Shown here piece by piece: positions 16,901 through 28,873 of a DNA stretch of 64,000 nucleotides. The translations under genes and the position numbers were made by a program. Source of the stretch: Elysia chlorotica. Lineage: Eukaryota > Mollusca > Gastropoda > Plakobranchidae. Each line of letters starts with the position of its first letter. The first letter of the stretch is position 1. The DNA lies in contig RQTK01000108.1 in assembly GCA_003991915.1 (NCBI GenBank), positions 608,115 through 672,114 of the forward strand, in the 5' to 3' direction. The notes under the pieces were generated by a model. It was given only the letters and a program-made list of their open reading frames with translations. It did no database searches and had not been told where the DNA came from.

Positions 16901-19900
16901 AGCTCCAGCTCAAAACCCATATTAGTGACGTGCAGGAAAAGCACAGAATGCATTACATTGTGTCAAACAAAGGTAAAATCATTGCCAGTGCGCTTAACCT
17001 ACATATGTCTAGAAGATTTATAAGATTGTTTATAAGCGAAAATGTAAAATTGGGTATGGGTGTGGACTTGTTTTCACTCTGTAGCTTTCCTTTGATTAGA
17101 ATGTTATAAAGAGTCTCTTCAACACGGCTTATTTTGATTGACTTCAGTTGGCGGTGGTTTTGTAAATACCATTTGTAGTCACTGTGCTACGATTTTGACT
17201 CAATTCATTTTTGCTACTTTTGAGATTATCAATAAAAACTTTTATTTTATTTCTGCTTCAAATTGGAAACAGGTTTCTAATAAGATAAAGCAAAAACCTA
17301 TCAGCACATTTTAAATCCAAATGTTGGTTATATAGGTCTTTTTTTCACCTTTACAACAATATATCACTTGCATTTCAACAAAAGTCTCACTTTCTAACTG
17401 ACTTACCATGAGATATTCTGTCGGAGACTCTTCCAAGTTGAGCTGATCGGCAGAGTGCTGATCGTATTTGCCGATTCGCTAAAGGAAGAAGACGTAAAAT
17501 ACTACAAGCCATAAGTAAGCATTATTTAAAATCAACAGTTTGCAACCTTGGCTTTCTTTGTGATAATCAAAGGCTGGTTGTTTTCGTCAAATTTCTAAAG
17601 GAAAAAAATACATAATGTATCAATTGAATATGTGTAATGGTCATTTCTAGTAGGCTTATTTCCAGATTCAAAAGAACAAATTGAATTCATCAAATTTCAT
17701 TCCTCATAAGATACATGCTACAGAACAAAAAGAAAACAGAACTGAAAAACTTACTAGTCTATGGTTTTTCCTTCTCTCTCCAATTACCTGCAAAAACAAG
17801 AAATAATTGTAGCTAAAGCTTGCGTTCAGCAATTATAGAGGAATGCACATATGAATTGACATAACTAATTGTAAACAGAACATTCATAATTACTCTATTG
17901 GTACAAGATACCATATTAGGCCTATATGTTAGGACCAATATGTCACCATAAATCTTCATTACCAACGTAATACATCATATCCTTTAACTGCCTTTTCTCC
18001 CTATTGACATATTGTTATTTAACCGAAAAGATTTTTTTTCCATAGCTAGGAAAATTAAAATTTTTTATTAAAAAAGGAACAAAATATTGCAATGATACAT
18101 GAGAATTTATGCTAATTGAAAATAAGACCAGTATTTGTGGGGTTTTTTGTTTAGTTTTTTTAATCACTTAGGCTGAAAGACCATGGATAGTGCCAGTACA
18201 TAGTTAAATAAACAAAAATTGAATTGGTGGAAGAAGAAATTACTTACAGGCTCTATCTCTCCAGTTAACATCTTGAGAAATGTACTCTTGCCAACTCCAT
18301 TGGGACCCACAATAGCAACTGTAACGAAGAAACAGGTTTTGGTTTAGTTACATTTCTTAGTGTCTTTACATTCACCATCAACAACAAAGACAGAAATTGG
18401 CTTGTCCTCTTCACAGTACGTTAGGACTTAAGTTTGTATGAAGCTAAATTGGTTCAAACATGTTCTCTTTTGGTATACATCTTTTACTACACATCACTAT
18501 TATCTCAACAATGTATGTGATCTTCAAAGGATTTTGCTGACAGGATTAAAACAAGTTTATAAGCCACGCGTTTGAAAATACATTTTTGGCCTCTCCCTTT
18601 TTCAAACAAAAGACTTCTTTCTCATTGATTTTGAAATCCAATTCAACAAATATTTTCAGACTTTTTCTTCATTTCAAAAAAAAAAAGGTTGTATTTGACA
18701 CAAAACAAAACGAAAATACCATATTTACAGCATATTATGCAACAAATTGTTGGTCAAATAAAGAACTGTACCTCTTGATGACATGTCGATACCAAAGTCA
18801 AGGTCTTTAAACAGCAAGTTCTGTCCCGGGTAGCCAAATGTGACAGCTGGAAAACATTAAAGAACTGCATAACTATCACAAAATAGGAATGAAACAATGC
18901 AGAGTGGTTTTATTATCTGTCAATCAAACATTTAAAAAAACATTTGGTGGTCTATCAAGTATGTGAACAAATGAATTCTCATATGTACAGATTAACAAAC
19001 AAATATCATTTTCCCTTTTACATAGAGAGACAGATTGACAAAAAAGAGAAGAAGAGACAAAGCCAGCAGTGAAAAGGGGGAAGGAAAAGACAGTTAAAAT
19101 TGCGGACACAACACAACGTCCGAATAAGTTCATTTCCTGACGCCCTCAAAACTTCAAGATGTAAACAATTGGTATGATAATCCAGATAAGAGATCACTGG
19201 GCACAAAAAGAGTGACATTAAAAAATATATATCTCATTGCATAAATTACAGGGGGAAGAACATATGACCTGCAAAGGGATGGAGTGGAACCAGGAGGGCA
19301 GAGGAAATAGAGAGAAGTATCTGTTCTTAAGCTAATTTAGAGTGAGAATTATACTATGCCTTTATAATAAGCACCCACAACTTACAATGGACTCCCAGAA
19401 TGGGTGGATTCAGGGGAGCAGGGCTGGGGAAAGAAAACTTGACAACGTATTCTTTGGGCCGTTGGAGCAACTCTGTCTTGACTTCGTCCTCCATGCCTGA
19501 CTCGGTGAACTTACCAACGGGGAATCAGGTGCAGCTCAATTTTTGTTTTACTTTTTAGCTAGTTTACGGTGCAGTCAAAAATATCAAACATACTTTTATA
19601 AGTTGAAAAACAAATCACAGCTCTATCATTTCTAGAACCCAGATAACCTTATTGGACACAGTCCATGTAGAGTAGATTTTTATGTTAAGAGAGCTCCAGC
19701 TCAAAACCTATATTCGTGACGTGTATGAAAAGCACAAAATGCATCACATTGTGTCAAACAAAGGTAAAATCATTGCCAGTGCGCGTAACCTACATATGTC
19801 TAGAAGATTTAAGATTGTTTAGGTTTTACACACCATAAGCGAAAATGTAAATAGGGTATGGCTGTGGACTTGTTTTCTCTCTGTAGCTTTCCTTTGAAAA

Positions 19901-22900
19901 TAATGCTATAAAGAGTCTCTTCAACACGGCTTGTTTTGATTGACTTAAGTTGGCGGTTGTTTTCTAAATACCATTTGTAGTCACTGTGCTACGATTTTGA
20001 CTTAATTCATTTTTGCTACTTTTAAGATTATCAATAAAAACTGTTATATTTTATTTCTGCTTCAAATTGGACACAAGTTTCAAATAAGATGAAACAAAAA
20101 GCCATTACGCCATTTTAAATCTGAAAACTGAGTTAAATAGGTCTTACTTTCACCTTAACAACAATATGCCACTTGCATTTTAACATCAGTCTCACGTTCT
20201 AACTTACCATGAGATATTCTGTCGGAGACTCCTCCAAGTTGAGCTGATCGGCAGAGTGCTGATCGTATTTGCCGATTCGCTAAAGTAAGAAGACATAAAA
20301 ATACTACAAGCCATAAGTAAGCATTATTTAAAATCAACAGTTTGCAACCTTGGCTTTCTTTGTGATAATCATAGGCTGGTCGTATTTGTCAAATTTCTAA
20401 AGGAAAAAGATCTATGATGTATCAATCTAGTAGGCTTATTTCCAGATTCAAAATAACAAATTGAATTCAGTAAATTCCTCATAAAATACATGCGACAGAA
20501 CAAAAACAATGAGATTCCATTACAAATAAAACAGAATTGAAACACTTACCAGTCTGTGGTTTTTCCTTCTCTCTCCAATTACCTGAAAAAACAAAAAAAA
20601 TTATTGTAGCTAAAGCTTGCTTTCAGCAATTATAGAGGAATGCACATATGAATTGAAATAAATAATTGTTTATTAGAACATTCATGATCACTCTGTCAGT
20701 AGAAGATACCTTATTAGGGGTACATGTTAGGACCAAAATGTCACCATAAATCTTCTTTACCAATGTAATACATCATATCCTTTAACTGCCTTTTCTCCCT
20801 CTTGACATCTCAATTTTCTTGTGTCTACATCCCATATTACATACACCCACATAGACGTCCTCTATAATAATAATAATACTGTAACGCATTGTACTATAAG
20901 TTGATCTATTCATTTCCTCACCCTTTTTAGGTGCGTAACTTTTGGGTAGCGGATTGACTAGATGTATGTACATTATCTTGTTTGTTTGCATAACGATTGT
21001 ATTTCAAGCCTAAGAATTTGATTGTGAGTTTTGCTTACTGAACACAGCCCTTCTCGAAACCTCCGGCTTGTTCTAGAATAGTAATCACCTCGTCACCTCT
21101 TGTTTACCTTTGTTCTGATTGGTTGTTAATTGCTAAAGAGATGTACCGAGAATATTCTCTTATGATTTACGTAATTCTTGTTCTGGATGATTCGACGAAA
21201 TTTTGTATAAATAAGAATCTTAATTAGATTTAGCAAGAGTCAACATTTGGAGAGTCAACATTTCAAGAGTCAACATTGTTTTCCAGAGTCTAGTAATTGT
21301 ACTATTGAGCCGTCCTACAAACATTGTAGAGTATAGCCCTTTTGTTGGATTAAACAGTTTGAAATTGTTACTTGCGGACTTCGGATTTATTTTCTACGGA
21401 CGAGTCGTGTGATTGGCTGTGAATATTTTTAATACCCCTAGACAAACAGAGCCTAACAGATTACCACCTCACCAGCAAAATATGTTACACACTTTATGTT
21501 AAGACCGAAATGCACCACAAATCTTCTTTACCAATGTAATACATCATATCCTTTAACTGCCTTTTCTCCCTCTTGACATCTGAATGTTCTTTTACCGAAT
21601 AGATTTTTTTCCATAGCTAGGAAAGTTAAGATATTATTAAAAAAGGACAAAAATGTTGGCATGATACAAGAGAAATTATGCTAATTGAAAACACAACCAG
21701 TATTTGTTTTTTGTTTTGTTTTTTTTAATCATTTAGATGGAAAGTCGTCATGGATAGTGCCAGTAGATTGTTAATTAAACAAAAATTGAATTGGTGGAAG
21801 AAAAATCACTTACAGGCTCTATTTCTCCAGTTAACATCTTGAGAAATGTACTCTTGCCAACTCCATTGGGACCCACAATAGCAACTGTAACGAAGAAAAA
21901 GGTTCTGGTTTGGTTAAATTTCTTTCTGTCTTTACATTCACCATCAACAACAAAGACAGAAATTGACTTGTCATGTTCACTGTACCTTCAAACTTTAAGT
22001 TTGTATGAAGCTCAATTGGTTCAAACATATTCTCTCTTAGTATAAATCTTTTCCTACACATCACTATTATCATCTTGAGAAATGTACTCTTGCCAACTCC
22101 ATTGGGACCCACAATAGCAACTGTAACGAAGAAAAAGGTTTTGGTTTAGTTAAATTTCTTTTTGTCATTACATTCACCATCAGCAACAAAGACAGAAATT
22201 GACTTGTCCTGTTCACAGTACGTTCAAACTTTAAGGTTGTATGAAGCTCATTAAAAAAAAAACACGAAAATATCATATTGACAGCATATTATGCAACAAA
22301 TTGTTGGTCAAATAAAGAACTGTACCTCTTGATGACATGTCGATACCAAAGTCAAGGTCTTTAAACAGCAAGTTCTGTCCCGGGTAGCCAAATGTGACGG
22401 CTGGAAAATATTTTTTAAAAAGACTGCATGACTATCACAATACAGTGGTTTTATCATCTGCCAGTCCAACATGTAAAAAAAAAATGTGGTGGTCTATCAA
22501 GTATGTAAATAAATGAATTCTCATATGTACAGATTAACAAACAAATATCATTTTCCCTTTTACATAGAGAGACAGATTGACAAAAAAGAGAGGATGAGAC
22601 AAAGCCAGCAGTGAAAATGGAGAAGGAAAATACAGAAAAAATTGTGGACACAACACAATGTGCGAATAAGTTCATTTCCTGACGCCCTCAAAACAACAAG
22701 ATGTAAACAATTCATTGAAAAGAATTGCAAACAAAAAGTTCATCTTGTCTGGGCCACCTTTGGTATGATAATCCAGATAAGAGATCACTGGGCACAAAAA
22801 GAGCGACATTAAAATATATATATCTCAGCGCATAAATTACAGGGGGAAGAATATATGACCTGCAAAGGGATGGAGTGGAACCAGGAGGGCAAAGGAAAGA

Positions 22901-25900
22901 GAGAAGTATCTGTTCTTAGGCTAATTTAGAGTTATAATAAGCACCCACAACTTACAATGGACTCCCAGAATGGGTGGATTCAGGGGAGCAGGGCTGGGGA
23001 AAGAAAACTTGACAACGTATTCTTTGGGCCGTTGGAGCAACTCTGTCTTGACTTCGTCCTCCTCAAACTGGTTCTGCTGGCGCTTCTTCCCCTTCTCCTG
23101 CTTCCTCGTCAGAACCTCTTTCTGCTTCGACTCCTGGCAGAGAAACCAGGGCAGGAAAACGCTAGACAACATTACAGAATGGGTCGGAGGACAGAACAGC
23201 AACGGTACAATCAGAGACACATGTGTATGTGATAAGTAGAGAGCCAAGATAGCTTAGTATATGTACAAAAATGACTAATGGAATGAAGTACTTCAGGAGG
23301 ACAACGCACGAATAATGGGAAATCATCTACTGACTTCACTATGTCAATAAGATGGAGTTAATGCCCAATATATTGCTGCTGACTATCTATGTGTCCTGAC
23401 CGATAAAGTAAAGTATTCATTCATAAGCTTAAACAGCAAGGGTACAATCAGAGTGGTGAGAGACAGAGAAGTGGAGAGCCAGGATGCTTAGTACAAAAAA
23501 CGACTGGAACGGAATGAAATAATTTAGAGGAGGATTCTCAAATTAGGGGAAATCATTGGTTGACTTGACCATGTCAAGGAGATAGCATGAATTTGTTCAC
23601 TTGATTATGTCAAATAGGAAAAAGGTCAATGCCCAATATTTTGATGTTAGTGTCTTCTTTTTCTTTGTAATTTTACTGCTTGCCCTCTATGTGTCCAGGC
23701 TAAAAACGTATGTATTGACTTTGGAGAGGGAAAAAAGCATGGACAAATTACAGAGCAAACTGATTTCATTTCAACAGCATCAAACGACCACACACCTCAA
23801 ACAAATACAAAATATCTATTTAGTAAAAAATATAATGTGATGAAAGAAATGTCAAAAGTGCCTAGCGCAGATACAGTATGGTTGAGTTTGAGTGCTATGA
23901 AATGAACATACACACACAGAGAAAAAGTTCACAACTGTAAAGCTATTTTTTTTAAAGTAGAGAAAAGTTAAAGCCATAAACCATAAATAAGCCTGCAGTT
24001 TCTTACCGCTTGCTTCGTTGATTTTCCAGAAGCTTTCATTTCCTTCAGTTTTTTCTCTTGTTTTTCATAGTCTCTCAGCTGCTCTTTCCTTTTTTGCACA
24101 TACATCTTTTTGAAAGTAGCTGAAAAAAAGATCATTTACATAAATACTTACATCTTTTTTTAAAGTAGCTGAAAAATGTCATTCACATCTTTTTGAAAGT
24201 AGCTAGATCAATTATTTTTTTTTATGGAGATTGATATTTTTGCTAAACGGATAACCAAAGAATTGAGATGTTAAAAGAAATCTAACTTTTTCAGTTGATT
24301 TTGTTTATAATTTTTAGCTAACAGACAAGAAATTATTGCCCAACGTTAAAAACAACAAGATTAATGTTGAATCGAATTGAATCTTTATTCAGTCAATACA
24401 CAATGCAGACATATTGTGAATACACCAGGAACAAACAAGACAATGTGTGAAAACAACAAAACCTGCCCTTGGAAAGCAAAGATTAATGACTGGCTTAATG
24501 TCAAGCTCATTCCACATGTGCCCACGTCATTTCTTAGATGATTTAAGAAAAAAATGTTCTTTCTTGACAAAACATATTGCCTTTGGGAGGATTTATTTTC
24601 ATATGAAATGGAGGAATGTAGCAGAGGAACAAATAAAGTGAGATTGTGATAGGTGCTTAAAGCCATTTATAATTCAACAGATCTAAAATCTTTATTCTCT
24701 CAAAAAATGACTTGGGCAATTGTGAAATTAGTGTTACGTTATTATACAACTTCTGTAGAGTTATGGTGCTCAAATGCATAATTGTAATCAATGAACTATA
24801 CTCTTGTGTGAAATATATATTGTGTGCTAGGTATCAGACAAAAGTTAAACAAAGAAGTACTAACCATAGTTCCCTCTGTAGTAGAAGAGCTTCTGCTGGT
24901 CGAGGTGGACGATATCTGTGCAGACGTTGTCTAAGAAACTCTGGTCGTGAGAGACCACCAGAAGGGTTTTTTTCCACTGCTGCAGGTAGCTGTTGATTCA
25001 GGCAAGTATGGATTAGATTACGGAGCTGGGAGTGCAGCGCTGTATAGGGAGTACGATCTCAAACAGAATTTGTTCCACTCACTTGAAAGGTATTAATTTA
25101 AGTCAACAATATCTGTGCAGATGTCTCAGAAACTCAGACTAAAAGTGATCTTCCACTGCTGGAGAAGTTGTTGCTTCAAACAATCGTGGATTACACTGGC
25201 GAGTATTTGGTTTGATTTGGTGGCTTCATAACTAAGTATATAATCTATATGTGGATGGGTACCAAGACTAATGCTCACAGATTTTCATTTTGCCTCCTCG
25301 AGTCAGGGTGGGGATACAAGGACTTCTGTCCTTGCTGGTCAAACTATACTAAAACGTACAATTCCCTGCCCATTTAAAATATGTATGAGAAACATGTAGG
25401 CCACATACTTGTCCAACCAAATAACAGCATTGAGATCCAAATGATTGGTAGGTTCGTCCAGCATGAGAAGTGTGGGCTCCATAAACAAGGCTCTGCAAAA
25501 AAGGAAGAAAAAAAAATATGCATAAATGAAAGACAGTACATAGATTGAACATTCTCCACACAATGGTTTTAGAGAGACCCATTTGGAGAGAGAACCCTGC
25601 CAGTGCCACATCTGCTGTGCTATAAAAACGAAGACATTCATTGATAGACAAGATAATTAACTGTTGATTTGTTTCCTTTGTCTCATTCAAAAAAATTGTT
25701 AAACTTTACTGAGTGGACATTTCTTAAACAAAGATGATTGAATCGTCCCTCTATCAAATAACAGACACTGGAGGAAATTAAATTTAAAATGGGCTGCAAA
25801 AAGTTTTGTCTCAGTAGTTGTGTTTTTTTTTAATATATAAAATTCATACACATTGAATAATTAAAACCTGATGTAAAGCCAATTTCAAGTTTCACCCTCA

Positions 25901-28841
25901 CTGATTTATTCAAAAGAAAAATGTCAATTTCAAAAATCGCTCTGGCCAAAATAATAGAATGTGGGCAACACAAGCACATTTTAGAGGGAAGAAATATTCA
26001 CTTCTCATTTTACACACACGATAAACACTTTTAGAATGTGTCTTTCAGACAATACTATTAGAAGAAAGCCATTGTTTTCTTAATGGTCACAAATGGTATC
26101 TGAACCAAAAAAAAATTGGGTTAAAAAATTCAAATGTTACTTATGAGATCAAATTTAATGAGAAGGGGAAGGGAGAAAAAAAGAAAGAATCTTAGTCGAA
26201 GAGGAATATATTATTTAGAAGACGAGGGAGAGACCGAGAATGAGGGAAAGAGAGACATACACACAGAGAAGCAGAGAAAGGCCCACCTCGCTAATGAAAC
26301 TCTCATGCGCCAGCCACCAGAAAGACTCTTGGTGGGCCGACTCATCATTTCCTTAGTGAAGCCGAGACCAGCGAGGATTCTTCGAGCTTTTGGTTCGGCT
26401 GCATCAGCGTTAATGGCCCGCAGCTCATCATACACCTTGGAGTTAGGAACAGAAAATACAGTGATAGTTCAACAAACTCTGCACATCATTGTTTTCATAT
26501 AGGTGAGGCAACCAGGCTGAATCAGGAACAGGTCAGAAGTCTGACTTTTGGAGTTATTTACGAAGTGTTCAAAAGCATCAAATGCACTTTGAGAGGTTGA
26601 AGAAATTATACCTCTATCATTTATAAAACCAAAGATAATTTAAAATTTTGAAAAAATAAAAGTTAAATATAGAGTACTTTTTCTATGTTTAAAAGTCTCT
26701 AATTCAAAGCCTATATCACGCAGCGACTTGTGCCTGATTCACCCTGGTTGCCTCACATTATATTAATCATTAAAGGTCTAGAAATGTTGAAATACGAAAT
26801 ACACAAAATATTTAGCAAAAGATTAAATTTAAAATTTGACTTTTAAATGCATCCTAATCATTTTGCACATTTGTCCACCTGACATTTCAACATTTCCAGG
26901 CAAATTGGTCCCCAATGGCCCTTTTTCGACAAGCATCCAACATTGATAGCATGTGCTGTACTTGACAAATAAACACTGTAATGTTCTAACATTTTTATGT
27001 TTGGCTCAACAGGAAGTCATTAGCATGGCAACATGTTTGTTATCTCATGGTGGAGTAAAATTCAATTTGTTTTTCATTTACCTAAAGAAGAACTAAGTAG
27101 AATTGGGACTGTTAACACGAGACTAAATCAGTCGTTTTTTTTTTAAGTTATCTCAAACTACAAAAACTTAGATACACCATTCTGCTAGACTAAAGATCAA
27201 AGAGAATATGCAAACTTGCACCACTCACATCCTTGAGGCGATCAGCGATCTCCATGCCTCCGTCCGACACCTTGAGGACGAGATCTTTCTCCTCCTCCAG
27301 CAAAGCCGTCCTTTTCTTGTCCGCCTTGAGAACCGCGTCTATCGACTTTGTCTCGTCTGCCACCACTTCCTGCTCGCAGTACAGGACGTCTATATTGGCC
27401 GGGATCTGCAGCGCTCGGCTGGCCATGTGTTTTAACAGGGTCGTCTTGCCATGTCTGGGGGAGGAAAGCAGAGATGGAGCTGTGTTTATAGGATATGGCG
27501 CTACATAAATCTGTATTGATTTTATTATTTTATTGGCCACGTAAAGTTGTGAGGAAACATTAATATCAATTAAGAAAGATTGCACATCTTTTGCATATAA
27601 ATTTGAAAAGAAAGTTTTTGTTCACACTGTATAATTATTTTATTGTTGAATTGGCTTTCATTTTGTTAAATGAGCTTATTCAAGATTATAGATTCTATGT
27701 AGAAAAATTGTGCCCCTGTATAATTCTTTTGATTCAAAAAAAGGTGTGGACCTAATAATCTATATGTGTGTTTGAGAACATATGAGTCTTTTACAGAAAA
27801 AGTATCAAACATCTTTTACCATACAATATCATAAAATACACAAAATCTACAATGCATATGATTTCCTCTTGTATTTCCATATCATTAGGAGAACTATGTT
27901 ATTTAAAATGTTTTAAAATTAGAGGTCAAAAGGGGCATGTAAAATTCTTCAACTGTGATCATTGTAAAATCAATTCGTTCTGAAAGTTTTTAATTCAACT
28001 AAGTTTATATTGCTCCCTTGTGGGTTCCTATTGATTTCTTGGGTTTGAATAAAAATGACAGACCACACTTAATTAACCGGTATAGTTACTTTTTATGTTT
28101 CTGAAAGCAAGACTTTTTTCTAAGGAAAAAAATGTGCTTATGATATTCTCATTCGTCAAGATTTTTCACTTCAGTTAATATTTTTATAAAAAATCTTCAT
28201 CTACTTATTCTACCTTCCACATTTTTAGATACAAATTATGCCATTCATTTAACCAACTATTATGTTTTTAAAGTTTGGCAATGTCTTTTGTCCTATCTTT
28301 ACTACAAAACTGATCCCAAATTAACATAACACTTATGGTACAGATCATGTTTCAATCTTGTTACTAAAGTGCTCACCCATTTGGGCCAACCAAACCATAT
28401 CTCCTTCCGTGTGTTATGTGTAGATCCGCATTGACAAACAAGTCCTTGCCTCTTGCAGAAATGCTGAACTTTTCAATCTGTGGAAGACGAATTTTTTTTT
28501 TCATAAATAGTCACATATAATGTAGACTTCATTATCCTACATGATAATGTCAAACACACAATGTGAACTATGAAAAAGATTAATTAAAGAATATTATTGA
28601 TCAAACAAAATAAAAATATATGAACAAGAAGATTCATCAATTAAAATGAATTTCAAGATAAACAGCTGACCAGCACACTTAGAGACATAGCTGTGACAGT
28701 TTAATTTTTAAGTGACGTAGCTTTAAAAGATAGTTACGTTTACGTCTTTATGACCTCCCTTATTTGAAAAAACAACAAAAAATGTTCAATACTGCAGACA
28801 CAAAAATACTCTTTTACTTTTCAAAAATAATTTCAAAACCA

Positions 28842-28873
<32 letters not shown>

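Larger units (their letters stand above)
16693..19492 (-). repeat. ABCF1 tandem duplication, copy A (gene-downstream)
   Basis: About 2.8 kb matching 19493-23062. It contains exons 15, 14, 13 and 12 (listed as cassette A) and 102 nt of exon 11. The right edge falls inside exon 11 at GTCCTCC; the next base begins copy B with CTGACTCGGTGAAC, the sequence found at 16695. Introns of the two copies differ by several percent and by indels. Confidence 0.9.
19493..23062 (-). repeat. ABCF1 tandem duplication, copy B (gene-upstream)
   Basis: Counterpart of 16693-19492. It is longer because it has gained a solo LTR (20880-21489), a duplicated flank around it, and an extra partial copy of exon 13 (22071-22260). 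Confidence 0.88.

Noticed and set aside
19391-19492. Second functional copy of ABCF1 exon 11
   Set aside because: The copy is cut at the duplication edge and has no acceptor.
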